64,000 nucleotides of DNA from Siphonodentalium dalli (lineage: Eukaryota > Mollusca > Scaphopoda > Gadilida > Siphonodentaliidae). The notes beneath the pieces were generated by a model that did not search any database, was not told the DNA's origin, and saw only the letters and a list, made by a program, of their open reading frames with translations. A program made the translations under genes and the position numbers. Shown piece by piece: positions 1 to 11,589 of the stretch; the first letter of the stretch is position 1; the number at the start of each line of letters is the position of its first letter. Location: positions 208,305,934 to 208,369,933 of the forward strand of contig CP136063.1 in assembly GCA_032622095.1 (NCBI GenBank), read 5' to 3'.

Positions 1-721
1 GGACCAGCTGGAACATAATTCCATCGCAGATGGGGAGGGGGAGCAAATGAAATATATACCGGAATCGCATATTATCGTACGTCTGGTTCAGGGGGTACAG
101 TTGGAAAATTATATAAGGTGGGTACACCCCCCCCCCCCCACCACGGAGACCCTCTAATCACGGCCCTGCTTGATGGCTATTTCTCAAGACTGTCTAAAGC
201 CTTTCTTTTGTCACGTACCATGTCGTGTGTATTGATCGGTGGTATCTCCAAGTTTATAGACAATACAAAAGACCATTAGCATCAGATGGAGATTCACTAG
301 CATTGAATGGAGTGGTGGTAACAGCGATCGACCCATGCCTATAATGGTTCCGGAGTAAAGCAACGTCCTCTAAAAGTTCCCCATTGTTAAGAGTGTTTGC
401 GATGATGATCTATATCCAGTATTTTAAAACGTTACAAGAATACTTCCACACATGCGTGGAATACGCGCCCGTCGACTTGTTTCAAATTGCGTTTATGAAA
501 GATACCATAACTGTTGGAACTAAAATTCTAAGTCGAAAAGGGCTCATAACTCAGCATAAGTCTGCAGAAAATCATTGGACAAATCCTCGATTTGCGCATA
601 TATACATGGAATCCCACAATAACATGCGCCATACAGCTTGTGTGATGTTTAGCCAATTAGGCTGTGATCAAGCATTCCTGAAAAAAAACCCCGAAATTTC
701 AGTCGAAAAGAGTATTTTATT
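1..721. other. No gene recognised
   Basis: Open frames here lack recognisable domains; the longest plus frame (about 384-728) opens with TTG rather than ATG. A poly-C run lies near 128-140. Nothing else is supported. Confidence 0.5.
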
Positions 722-1010
722 GTTGTAAACATTCATACCAAACTCAATTCCATTCAGTCAATATTAACTATAAGTTATCATTCGGAAAATGAATTTATGG
801 TTGTAAACATTCATATCAAACCTCATTCCATTCAGTCAACATTGACTATATACATGTAAGTTATCATTCGGAAAATGAAAACTGAGCCAAAATATCAATA
901 ATGTTTTTTGTAGTACTGAACCTATATCTACCAAATTTCATTCCATTCGTTATACAGAAGCTTCTAAATTCATCATCTGGAAATGAAAAAAGAGCGGACG
1001 GACGGACGCT
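722..1010. repeat. Diverged direct repeat, tail of a dispersed element
   Basis: Two copies of an 80-90 bp unit beginning GTTGTAAACATTCATA (722 and about 809) end in CATTCGGAAAATGAA. A further diverged copy runs to a GGACGGACGGACG tract near 1000, a type of terminus seen in dispersed invertebrate repeats. Confidence 0.5.
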
Positions 1011-1404
1011 GACACTTTGTGATATGTGACATGATGGCTAGAACGCGCCTTTTATCCCCTTTCCTGGTCTGGTTTTGGTAATCGGGCGCTAGTTTGCATG
1101 GCAGACATCCACATACCAACCTTGCATCCATAGAAAATAGAGTAATTTGTAACTATCATGACTGTTTCCATTGTTTGTTTTTATGTGGTACAGTGTGGAA
1201 AATTACTATTGAGAAAAGTGATGAAAATAGATGGCATTGAAGTGTGAAATGTGTCCTTCTTCGCATATTTTCTTAACGGGTGTTCAATTATATTCACCTC
1301 ATCTGTTAACTGGTATTCAGTATTCACACAATCTGTTAACCTGTATTCAGGATTCAGTGGGGGGTGGGGGGGGGGGTGGGTGACACCATCATTGGCGAGC
1401 CGAT

Positions 1405-1675
1405 TCCTCAGGAAATGTTAAGATAATAATGTCAATTTTACAAACGACCACATGGACCATACATGTATGATGCAGGCCATGGGTAGTTTGTTGAACTTAT
1501 TATCTGAACAATTCCCACAAAAGAATAGAACTCCTTCTGAAATTGTATTATATTTCCGTCGTACTGTCGTCTCTTTTGTGTTTCCTGAACACCCCTCCAA
1601 ATGAACAAAAGATCATTCCAATATTTTCTTTTATGAATGTGCGGGATAACCCATTTAGTATAAAAAGGATTAAAG
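1405..1675. mobile_element. Relic of TTAA element class B
   Basis: The right half carries GTTTGTTGAACTTATTATC and ends TTTAGTATAAAAAGGATTAA, matching the complete class B copy at 51828-52089. The left end is degraded. Confidence 0.5.
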
Positions 1676-2389
1676 CACATTGGTCACCATAAACCTGGAT
1701 TATCGCTATGCTATCCCCGCCCGGTTGTGACCCCACTTGTGGGGGGGGGGTCAATATGGGTCCACATATACGTTACGTCTACTGGTATTATACGGTCTTC
1801 ATATACCACAGAGACACATTCAAGTCGTAGGATTTATATTTTCTTCAGTGCGCAATAATGAAGAGCGTTTATCGACAGCCTATTCCTGATATGGCAATAA
1901 TAAAGAGAGTTTATTGAAATATAACCCTGATAAGGAAAACATAAAGAGCGTCACATTATCACTTCATGCAGCGCGAACATCTGGAAATTGTTATGACCGA
2001 AGCTTATGTGAGTGGACCAGATAGTTCCTGTCTTTATCGACCTTTATCTTATTCCGACCTTCCAAATTACGCTCCACATGAACCTTGTCAGTTTAAAGGA
2101 ACGTAATGCACTCTAAGTGGGTATACATGCGAAATAACATAAAGTCTGTAAAATTATTATCAAGAATAACGTCAAAGCATATATATTTTATTGGTATTTA
2201 CACCATCAGAACCCCACAATAACGAGGTGTATAGTTTGCTGAAGCCATTGTTATACATTAACTGTTATATTAAACTTGTGGTTTCATTATACGTAATGTG
2301 AAGAGTACTAGCGTTTTCGGATAAGAGGATGATATCACGAAATAAAAAATGTGAAAAATAAAAAACAAATCTGCAAAATATGGATTTTC
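1676..2389. other. No feature recognised
   Basis: AT-rich sequence with a G homopolymer at about 1741-1750. No exon-like frame, RNA gene or inverted repeat was seen. Confidence 0.4.
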
Positions 2390-3375
2390 AAATATTAATA
2401 ATTGGATCAGAATTGCTATTTATGATGTTTGTTAACAAAACTGTAACAGCTAGCGGTTACATTACAATGCATGTTTTCATCAGGCAAAATATCGTTGTTG
2501 GGCAATTATTATGTTGACAATAAGTACAAAATCTATTTTTCATGTTCTTCTGATAACGATGTTATCACAGAGATTCATGATTTTTCACATTTACCCTCTA
2601 CGAAGGCGTTGAGTCCACTTAAAGCTTATCGCAAGCACCCCTTCAAGCAAGAATTCGCTATGTCGCGTTGTTGGAACAAAAAAATCAATTGAAACACTTC
2701 TTGACCGACGCCATATACCCCCAAAGGACACAAAAGACACTCGAAATGGGTAAATTTGAACCAAAAAAAAAAAAAAAAAAAGTTTGCACCAGCGTCATCA
2801 GAAAGAGGAACATTGAAATATAAATAAACTTATTTTTATTCTTGATAACTGCCCACTGCGTGCTAAAGCCTTTGGTATATGTAAATATTAAAGTGACGTG
2901 AAACACTCCGATAGGGTGAAATAATAGAAATGGAAATATTATATCAAAATTGACACCACACATCGTCATTATTATAGATTAATTGAATGCAGTGACTCTT
3001 GGTGGCGAAATCATTTTCGTTGGTTTATCGCCGATAGTTGCGTCCAGAATAGAGAAGAAAATATTTACAATTGAACGTAGTTTCGACGATGTTTCTATGG
3101 AGTAAGGTTTACACAAAGAAGGTCAGAGCAATGAAAACTAGTCCAGAGAAGCGCATATCTTCAACTAAAATATTTGATTCGCAATTGCATTTTGCGATGT
3201 TTGTTGATAACATTACTTTAACTCTAACAGTAATGTTGTGAAATATCGTGAGTGGAATTAAAATAATATAAATCAGAACAACTTTTCCATGTTCTTCTAG
3301 GTGATCATGGTTTTACAAATAGTTTTCAACTTTACCCATTTCGAGTGCCTTGTGTCACTTTAAAAGCCGCACCGA
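2390..3375. repeat. Pair of diverged direct repeats (2390-2660 and 3165-3375)
   Basis: Both segments share GATGTTTGTT, CATGTTCTTCT and TTTACCC landmarks in the same order and spacing, with many substitutions. The space between them holds an inverted relic of another repeat (2890-3110). Confidence 0.4.
2890..3110 (-). mobile_element. Relic of the TTAAAGACATA repeat family
   Basis: Reverse complement of the family seen complete at 55590-55959 and 21488-21860. The AAAGTGACGTGAAACACTCC end and the ATCGCCGATAGTTGCGTCC block are recognisable. Confidence 0.55.
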
Positions 3376-3587
3376 ATTGGTTAACAATTCTTAACACTCT
3401 TTGTTATTACTATTTCAGGTAATTCGAATAACATGCAGACGCTCTTCATTAACACATTGGACTCTTTTTTTTTTTTGGCAAGAAACTTCGAACTTTTTGT
3501 CTTCTATATGTCAGATATCCAGGTTAAAGATGCAAATTATTATTTCCTCTTTTTTGAGGGGTCAAAAATATTTTATTCCAGTCGACG

Positions 3588-3997
3588 AATAATAATAATA
3601 ATGCATATCATTTATATAGCACTTAATCCCTGGTGTAGCTCTAAGCGCTTACATTAGACCATTTAGACCCCGGCTGTTTTTTATGATTAATGCCGAGTCT
3701 TGTGCCTGCTGCCATTTTACAGGCGCTTCACTAGAGCGGCTTACGGATACCCAACAAACTGGTACCTATTTCTCGTCTATAGGTTCGACGGAGCGAGCAC
3801 AGTACAAGTGACCTTGCCCAAGGGTCAGAACCTGGCGCGAGATTTGAAACAGCGTGTGGCTATATATAGCACACACACCGCTCAATTCGGCCAAGCCACT
3901 GTTGTGGAGACAATAGTCCACCGAGCGAGGCGTGAACTCACGCCGGTGCATTAACACCATTACAAGTCCGACACTCTACCCACTGGGCTACCACATC
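3588..3997 (-). mobile_element. tRNA-derived SINE
   Basis: Read on the minus strand, the 5' end resembles a tRNA. It has an A-box-like TAGCCCAGTGG about seven bases in, an anticodon-loop-like CTTGTAA, and a weak B-box. The body runs about 400 bp to a conserved 3' tail (AAGCGCTTAGAGC, then GTGCTATATAAATGATATGC) and a short (ATT)n tract. This is the standard layout of Pol III SINEs mobilised by a partner LINE. The tRNA part is too altered to be a working tRNA gene. Confidence 0.75.
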
Positions 3998-4019
3998 CAC
4001 GAACCCACTCATCAACGTT

Positions 4020-4365
4020 CAGACTGATCAGATATCGATTTTTTGAAATCTATTATTTTTTACCACCGATAAATTTAAGTGACCCAGTAAAAGGTCGACG
4101 AGAAGACCTCGGACCAAATTGCGGATGAAGATGGATAACTCTAAAACCATGTAGCTTCGTTGTGTCAGATAATTAACAAACCGGCAAAATTTCGTTGAAC
4201 AAAATGTTGATAAATAACAGGTTTTGGTCAATTTTATACTATAGTTGACTGCATTATTTTCCGGCAATTAAACGATTCTGATAACTGGAGCAGCAATTAA
4301 AAAAACGTTGTTGTTGTTGGAATCTGATGATATGGGGACCATCGAATCGGATTGTGTACCTTTAA
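4020..4365 (-). mobile_element. Relic of TTAA-bounded element (TTAAAGGTAC ends)
   Basis: Inverted relative to the copy at 8036-8486. The right end, GGGGACCATCGAATCGGATT followed by GTGTACCTTTAA, matches that element's left end. The other end abuts the SINE. Confidence 0.55.
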
Positions 4366-5109
4366 ATTATTCCAGATTAATGATGCTCTGTCCGATTTGA
4401 TCCCAAATTAGTCAAGATTTCCTAGGTATTTGTTATCTTACCAGGCAGTACCAGGCAAAAGAAAATACTTGCAATCGCTAATCAATATAATTCGTATATA
4501 ATCATCCATCATTTTTATGTTGAAATCGAGTAGAGAAAATCACAACTGAGAACGCCTTTTATCATCTACTGCGATTGGACGACATAAATCTTTGTAGGAG
4601 GCAATCATTCGAATTTTTGATAAGCTGACAACCTGACAAATGGTCGGAATCGACCAATAAACGACTATGTTATATAGGTTTGTTGCCGCCCGCCCAGACG
4701 ACCGCCAACCGTCCCTCGACATATCAATAGTTGAGTTTTGATAATAACTCGACTAAAATACTTGCAAGTACCATCAGGCGTCGCGAAAACCATCCATATT
4801 AAGCAACACGTCGCAAACGATCAAATAAGATCATAATCTAGAACGCTCTTTATAAATGAACGATTTGAGAACGCTCTTTATAAACGAACGATTTTGTTTC
4901 GCAACGAACTATGGACGCTCCTTTTATGAGACGAACATTGGAGTTTTTGCTTGGCTGACAACAATTAAAATCGTGTTAAAACATCCTATTTTGAGAGTCG
5001 ATAGCTGGTCCTCAGAACCTCGTGTTAATGGGTCCATGGGTCCGATCAATATTCTTGTATAAAAACCTAAATATTGTGGTTTTATGACGTAAAATCGGAT
5101 AGGGCATCT
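4366..5109. other. No gene; short direct repeats
   Basis: GAACGCTCTTTATAAA occurs twice in close tandem (about 4840 and 4870), and the related GAGAACGC motif recurs near 4548 and 9380. No coding signal. Confidence 0.4.
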
Positions 5110-5348
5110 TTAACCCTTTGATTACGGGAGCTGCGCTGGTGCATCATTAAAGATCACGTGCCAGTCTCCCATTTATAGGGAGCCTCGCATATATACGAGA
5201 ACGCACTAACATATACAAGGTCAAGGTAAATATTGTTAGGCAAATTATTCTCATTTATATATATGCGAGACTGACATATGTAAGAGAATTATGCATTGAC
5301 ACAGGGTTTTCGCAAAATTTCAGAAAATTCCAGTCATGGAAGAGTTAA
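5110..5348. mobile_element. TTAA element class D, with TATATGCGAG core
   Basis: Left end TTAACCCTTTGATTACGGG; right end CAGTCATGGAAGAGTTAA, partly complementary. Inside are divergent forms of the palindromic core (CTCGCATATATACGAGAA and later ATATATATGCGAGACTG). A related relic starts at 50989. Confidence 0.55.
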
Positions 5349-5361
5349 CACTGAAATAAAG

Positions 5362-5456
5362 CTCAAAAATAATGTTCATGAGAGATCCATGGTTCCAATC
5401 CTTAACATGTAATAATGTTCATGCGAGATCCATGGTTCAATCCTTAACAGGTAATT
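5362..5456. repeat. Short tandem duplication
   Basis: AATGTTCATG(A/C)GAGATCCATGG followed by a shared 15-20 bp occurs twice, about 42 bp apart. Confidence 0.6.
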
Positions 5457-5663
5457 ATTACAACCAATATATATATACTTCGAGATGATTTTCCAACTTA
5501 AGGAATTTCGTGTTGTCGTTTGGAGGGGGGGAATCACCCGCGCTTTTCACTGTACATTCCTTGTTGATTTTGGAGTAATCTGCTTGAACATAATTCCGGA
5601 ATTATATACCAAATGTATAACACGAGAAGGTCAAGTTTCAGGTCGGACAATAAATGTGTTATG

Positions 5664-6063
5664 TTAACCCTTTACCCAACAGAAGGGCCCTGTGCCAATG
5701 CATTCTCTAATATATGCGAGTCGACCATAGGTCGCCTCGCATATATAAGAGAATGCATTGGCTTAACACATTAAAAATTATAAAATTGTTAAAGAATGTA
5801 AGAAAAAATGGTAAAAAGTGTTAAAAAAAGATTTTTTTTAGGCCAATGCATTCTCTTATATATGCGAGGCGACCTATGGTCGACTCGCATATATAAGAGA
5901 ATGCATTGACACAGGGCATAACTGTAACTATCACAATGTGGTCAAGGAGCCGGTTCCAATGATATCCATATTTGTATGGTTCTATTGAGACAGACCGAAG
6001 ATATTTTAGGCTGTTGAAGCTTTATTTGGCCGGTTTTGACCGTTTTGTTGGGTAAAGGGTTAA
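5664..6063 (+). mobile_element. TTAA element class A, copy 1 (piggyBac-like MITE)
   Basis: Begins TTAACCCTTTACCCAACA and ends TGTTGGGTAAAGGGTTAA, so the TTAA target site and the CCC/GGG tips are intact. Inside are two 66-bp palindromes in mirror arrangement, each built on TCTCTTATATATGCGAG, then a unique stretch (about 5915-6040). No transposase frame, so it is non-autonomous. Confidence 0.85.
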
Positions 6064-6328
6064 TTCAAATAATAGATTTATATATATTGGTGTTACACAT
6101 TATGACATTCGAGGTATTATATATCGGACAATAGAAATGACGCATTGTTGAATTTTAATGGCCCTGTTTGTGTTAAGGTTCATATGGGGATAATAACTCA
6201 GTCATGGGTCACATGACATTGAATACGCCAATGGGAAGATGTTGAATGTACGATCACGCCGATATTTTTATTTTGGTGTTCTGACGCTTATTTTCACACA
6301 CGTTTATCAACGAAATTCTCTTTAAAGG

Positions 6329-6540
6329 GGTACTGTACACTAAATCCGACCATGTATGGCACCATCTCCTTTTATACTCAGCAGATTATATACAACAAAT
6401 GAATGAATTTGAGCCATGCATTAGTGCAAAATACACTCGTGTGCTCTATGAAGAGGCAAAACACATGGTAATTATAATGAAAATGAATTAATGACTGGAG
6501 TCATAAATTCATTTTCTTTATAATTACCATATATTTTGCA
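6329..6540 (+). mobile_element. Palindromic repeat family N, copy 1
   Basis: Contains CACTAAATCCGACCATGTAT and ACCATCTCCTTTTATACTCA, shared with 8727-8940, 16015-16097 and 51119-51300. The right arm is truncated. Confidence 0.55.
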
Positions 6541-6564
6541 TCGTTTATCGGTACTCTATATATA

Positions 6565-6960
6565 GAGGATCTCACATGAGTTTCTATTTTATACGGAATT
6601 TATCAACCGAGTTCACTAAATTCGATTTGAGCCGAGGTTTACCGAGGCTCAAATAGAATTTAGAGGACGAGTTTGATAAATTACGTATAAAATAGGACGA
6701 GTGTGAGATACCTTTTATCACATGATCAAATAAACCCGAAGCAACGCGAAATATTCATCGAAAACAACAATCATAAACTACAGCGATCGCAAGTTATTTG
6801 AAGTTATTTGAAGTTATTTGACGTCATCGCACGCGCTGATATTAAACGTGTCTATTACCGATAATTATGAAACTGCTTTTATGGCCGAATTATGTGATAA
6901 AGCCATATATTTAACACGACAAAAATAGTGCTTCAGTAAACGTGATATACCCTTTTATTA
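6565..6960. mobile_element. Dispersed palindromic repeat, copy 1
   Basis: About 400 bp shared with 54806-55235. A central palindrome is built on GAGCCGAGG/CCTCGGCTC with outer arms around TCTATTTTATACGGAATTTA. This copy has a triplicated AAGTTATTTG (about 6790-6820) not seen in the other. Confidence 0.65.
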
Positions 6961-8035
6961 TTAATACGATTATTTTAGTGCCATAATAAATGTTTTCGTA
7001 ATATATTTTTCTTGGTGTCTTATTGTTTATTTCATATTGTTGTGTCTGGAGAGGGGCTCCATAAGTTGGCAAATTTGCTCCCTATCCCTTTTGTATTTCA
7101 TGTAAATAAAATATATTTCAAGTCAAGTTTCTTGATATATATATATCAGATTTACGAAGGAGCGGACTCAGTTTGAGCGTGCATTGCTTAAATGTCCTTA
7201 CTGCAGTGAGCGTGAACAAATTGTGTCGTACATGCATAGGACACTAAAATATAGTACTTGAATACATATGTCGCTGTTCGATGTGCATAGTGGTATATTT
7301 GGGATCTTTGCACCAATAAACACGTATGTAATTTTCAATGAAATATGGACGACTTACGCGAAAATAACATATAGACCCCGACAACATACAAATATATGTA
7401 TACATACCCTTGAATAATCCACATGCGAATAGGAATACACACGATATATATAGGCGTGGATTAGTCGGGTATATATAAAAAATTAGTATTGAATATCGTG
7501 CAATGCGCGGTCGACCGGGTCTCGGGAGCAGATATATTTTACCAATACCCCATAGAGAGACTCACAACCGCTATAATATGTAAGTTTTTTTTAAAGACTC
7601 GTCACTTAAACCTTATCGATATTAAGATTCACAGACCCGTGTCCACAATACATGGCTCCGGCTTGAATGTCAATAATAGAGACGCAGTTAATCGTATCCT
7701 AACATAAGTGGTTAGGTCTTGTGGTCTCACAATACTGACAATCTCAGACCACGTAAGGGCCGAACGAAGTGCCCAAGGATAATTGTTCACCAATAAATTC
7801 GATTAATCGAAATTTAATTGAGTTGTATTAATTCCAGACGGTTTCTTCTTTAGCAAGGGGTTGAACCAATTTAACATGGTATCTGTGCCCTTGGCTCCAA
7901 GGCTGAGCCGAATAAACGCGATCTTAAAGAAATTCATGAGACGTATTATATAGTTGGCAGCATGTAATTAAAGATATGATATAGTCGTCGGATTCATATG
8001 GTCGGCAGATACCCGCATGACGCAGATAGTTGTCA
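6961..8035. other. No gene recognised
   Basis: AT-rich intergenic sequence with short TATATATA tracts. Frames are short and without recognisable domains. Confidence 0.4.
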
Positions 8036-8486
8036 GTTTAAAGGTACCCAATCCGATTCGATGGTCCCCTTATCATCAGATTCCAAAAACAACATTTTTT
8101 TTTATAAATGCCGCTTCAGTTATCAGATTCGATTAATTGCCCAAAAATAATGCTAAGCTGTCAACTATAGTATAAAATTGCCCGAAACATGTTATTTGTC
8201 AACAGTTTGTTCAACGATATTTGGCCGTTTGTCAAATGTCTAACACAAAAAGCCACTTGATTTTAGAGTTATCCATCTTCATCCGCAATTTGGTCCGAGA
8301 CTGTCAGCTTGACGAATATTTTCCAGGCCGCCAAAAATTACATATCGCGAAAAAAAATTCAAAAATCAATGTCTGATCACTCTGAGTTTTGAGGGTGGTT
8401 TCATCGACTCGAGTCAAATATTTTTTACACCCGAAGCCAAAGAAATAGTAATTTGGGAGCGTTAATTCGGATTATGTATCTTTAAT
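8036..8486 (+). mobile_element. TTAA-bounded element (TTAAAGGTAC ends)
   Basis: Left end TTAAAGGTACCCAATCCGA, right end GGATTATGTATCTTTAA. The inner block TTTTAGAGTTATCCATCTTC is shared with 4020-4365 (inverted) and 22086-22914. TTAA flanks suggest a piggyBac- or Kolobok-type insertion; no coding capacity. Confidence 0.6.
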
Positions 8487-8726
8487 TGAAACAAGTAAAT
8501 TCAAAGTTAAATGGGCGTATCCGACGACAAACTAGAGAGAATAGACAGACCACAGCGCGCATCTTGATTTAATATTTTATGGAGCGGACGGAACAACGAT
8601 ACATTTCGCGTAACCAGAGCTGGAGTAAAATGTGACAATATTATGCGCCACAGGCACCGAGTCCAATAACAGATTCTAGATGATGATGCAAGTTATGTTC
8701 TGTATTTATTACACAACACGCTAAAT

Positions 8727-8940
8727 GTGGCCATTTGTAGGACCATCTCCTTTTATACTCAACATAATATATGTAACAAATGAATGAATTTGAGTAATGG
8801 ATTAGTGCAAAAATACACTCGTGTGCTCTGTGAACGATGCAAACAACACGGTAGTTATAATGAAAATGAGTTTATGCATATACTCTGTTGAGTATAAAAT
8901 GAGATGGTCCCATAAATGGCCGGATTTAGTAAGATGTAAA
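8727..8940. mobile_element. Palindromic repeat family N, copy 2
   Basis: Arms GGCCATTTGTAGGACCATCTC and its complement GAGATGGTCCCATAAATGGCC enclose about 160 bp that also pairs partly (TTTTATACTCAAC with GTTGAGTATAAAA). Best preserved copy of this family. Confidence 0.65.
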
Positions 8941-9019
8941 ATAGCCAATAGCATGTGCACCCGAAGTGGATCGTTGACGTTATGTACGTCATCGCCCTTG
9001 GCCAATCATTTTGTACCAA

Positions 9020-9271
9020 AATTAGCCAATTTATCAGCATAATTATGTACTGACTAGGTAAAATTAGCCAATTTATCAGCATAATTATATACTGACAAGG
9101 CAAAATTAGCCAATTTATCAGCATAATTATATACTGACTACGCAAACTTAGCCAATTTATCAGCATAATTATATAATGACAAGGCAAAATTAGCCAATTT
9201 ATCAGCATAATTATATAATGACAAGGCAAAATTAGCCAATTTATCAGCTTAATTATATACTGACAAGGTAA
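9020..9271. repeat. 42-bp minisatellite, six units
   Basis: Units start at 9020, 9062, 9104, 9146, 9188 and 9230, each beginning AATTAGCCAATTTATCAGC (the fourth has AACTTAGCC). Identity between units is high. Because 42 is a multiple of three, the minus strand stays open across it, giving a 14-residue repeat that is not evidence of a protein. Confidence 0.95.
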
Positions 9272-9517
9272 AATGAAAATGTAAGAAACTTGCAATCGCC
9301 ACCATTCGTATGACACCGATATCGTGAAAATACAAAAAAGCATAGCATTGTGTTGAAAACGAATACAAAAACTCATAATTGAGAACGCTCTTTATTATAT
9401 ATCGATTTGGAGAAGATCATTGGAATGTTTGCTCTCCTCTGCTCTCCTGGGTAAATTTCAAAACGTGCTAGAAACTTTCTATTTTAAAAGTCGACAAATG
9501 ACCACCAAAACCCCCTA

Positions 9518-9968
9518 TTAAAGGCCCACTTAATTTTCGAATGACCAGATTACATTATACAAAACATATCCCATATTATATACCATTTGGAAGAGGAACC
9601 AAATATATATATATTTCACCAGAATACGGAACAGCTGTGGCCTAGGGGTATCCACCAAGAGATAAAGGTTCTCAGATTAATTCCAAGACTCCCCCCCCCC
9701 CCCCTTGTCAACCCAGAATGCATCAGAATTCAAACTAAAAGATAGAGTTATTGCCCTTCCATTGAGAATAATAGACTTTATAGTACAGTCTGGATCAAAA
9801 TTAATCACAGAACACACCTCAGTACCTTGACAAAACAATGTTCCCAGTATATTCGACCGGATCAGTTGATAATACAATGTTTTGGAGCTTCATCTTTCAA
9901 ATGGTATATAATATGGAATATGTTGTATATAATGTGATCTGGTGGATCGAAAAGTAAGTGGGCCTTAA
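9518..9968. mobile_element. TTAA-bounded MITE with 80-bp inverted ends
   Basis: The arms 9522-9592 and 9885-9965 are inverted copies: AGGCCCACTTA, then ACCAGAT(T/C)ACATTATA, then CCATATTATATACCATTTG. Left flank TTAA; right flank TTAA with a one-base difference at the tip. The middle (poly-C at about 9690-9704) has no coding capacity. Confidence 0.75.
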
Positions 9969-9989
9969 GCGCAAGTGTTGGCTACGATC

Positions 9990-10225
9990 CAATACGCCTT
10001 GTCACTGAGTCGCGGACATAATTATTGGATCCATACAGCTTCGTTCCGTTTTTTAGTGCTGCAGGTCAAAGTAGGTCTGGAGTAGCATTCGATATATGGA
10101 GCTTTTGAATATTCATTAATTCCATATATGGAATGCTACTCCAGAACTTTTGACCTTTATCACTAAAAACGGAACGGGGCTGGATGGATCCAATATAGCC
10201 GCGACTCTGTGACAAGCGTATTATA
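9990..10225. mobile_element. Palindromic MITE
   Basis: Arms of about 100 bp around 10100 are complementary: GGAGTAGCATTC with GAATGCTACTCC, and GTTCCGTTTTTTAGTG with CACTAAAAACGGAAC. The outer part carries GGATCCAATA(C/T)and GCGACTC, found again at 14925-15560 and 29431-29470. Confidence 0.7.
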
Positions 10226-11589
10226 TAGTTGTAAATTATATATAATATATTCGTTAATCGCACGGCTATAATAACCATGTCAACAGTGGGCGGCGCCGGT
10301 ATCTTATAAATACCGCGTGATTCGATACCACGTGATTCGATCAGAGAGGTCACAAATGTTATTGTCTTCGATGCTAACACAACCGCAACCGGAAACCTTT
10401 TAGCCACATGCATGCAAAGCGAATGTATTAAAGGAATTTTATAAATCCTTAGACAAACATATCTCAAATAAATTTTGTTTTAAAACAAAATGGCCACCAG
10501 CGGCCGTCTTTGATTTTACTCTAATTGTATGACCACCCACATTTCCCCAATGATAGCTAGTGTGGTAAATTGATAATAGATGACACTGAACAGCGTTGAG
10601 ATATTCCCCTAGATTGTCACTTAGACACATAACTTTTGTAGTGGCATAACACTAACACTATGATAAGGTGCGCAACATGTGCACCCTATTGTGTTCATGT
10701 GGGCACTTTGTGTTTCACAGTATAGTTCAAATGGATTAGTTGCTATCAGTTTAGTACGGTTCCTTTTGGCAGTGTCTTCAAATTTAGTCATCATATCAAT
10801 GGTGATCAATTTTCCCAACCCCTCGTCCCTAAACTACAAAACTTATGTATTATCATACCACGACAATAGTCCTAATACAATATTGATGAGTGATTTACTC
10901 AATGACGGCAATGTAACACATATCCGCAAGTTGTGCGAATTTATTAAGCTTGTAAATCTAGAAATGACCGAATAACTCAGCTAGACAATAGGTAGAACAA
11001 GCAATATCACAATTTGTGCAAGAACAGAACCGATATACGCACACACATAGTTATTAATATATATTTATAAATTTGTATATGTAAGCATATACAAAGAGTC
11101 TATTTACTTATGCTGTGCTTTTTTTAATTTACAATCTTGATATACATGTTACAGTGTTACATATAAGTATCGATGAAGGGTATATATGCAATGCGTCCAT
11201 GTAATACAACATTTGTCAATCGGAAGTTCACACATACCTATGTACATATTGTATATATATATATTTAACTATTATTATCTCCATACCAATGTAATGTATT
11301 GGATTATGAGAAATAAACTGATTGGTGATTGAGCTCACACCGTTTGCACAGCTAGCTGTTTTGTTCATATATGGAGACTGTATGTTTCAGACTTATAGTT
11401 CAAATGCATTAGTGGCTATCAGTTTTGTACATTTCTTTTAGCCAGTGTCTTCGAATTTAGGCATCAATGATGATGAGTTTTCCCAATCCCTCGTCCCTAA
11501 AAACCATATTGTGTTTATATGGGCACTGTATGTTTCACAGTTATAGTTCAAATTGATTAGTTGTTTTAACGGAATTCTGAGGTGGTGCA
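10226..11589. repeat. Non-coding stretch with direct repeats
   Basis: A block holding ATAGTTCAAAT(G/T), GGCTATCAGTTT, CAGTGTCTTC(A/G)AATTTAG and CCCTCGTCCCTAAA occurs at about 10683-10836 and 11360-11503, and partly at 11505-11567. The frame at 10679-10975 overlaps the first copy but is not kept in the others, so I do not call a gene. Confidence 0.5.

Noticed and set aside
384-728. 114-codon plus-strand frame
   Set aside because: No ATG at its start, no domain, no splice context, not repeated elsewhere in the window.
3930-3997. tRNA gene on the minus strand
   Set aside because: The A-box-like part is good but the B-box and stems are poor, and it is joined to a SINE body and tail.
9020-9271. 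CRISPR-like array
   Set aside because: The units are direct contiguous repeats without unique spacers, and the genome is eukaryotic.
8855-9376. 173-codon minus frame with a repeated INWLILPCQYIIML-like motif
   Set aside because: Produced by translating the 42-bp minisatellite; no conserved flanks.
10679-10975. 98-codon frame that could be a LINE C-terminus
   Set aside because: The overlapping direct repeats at 11360-11567 do not keep the frame, and no RT motif lies upstream.
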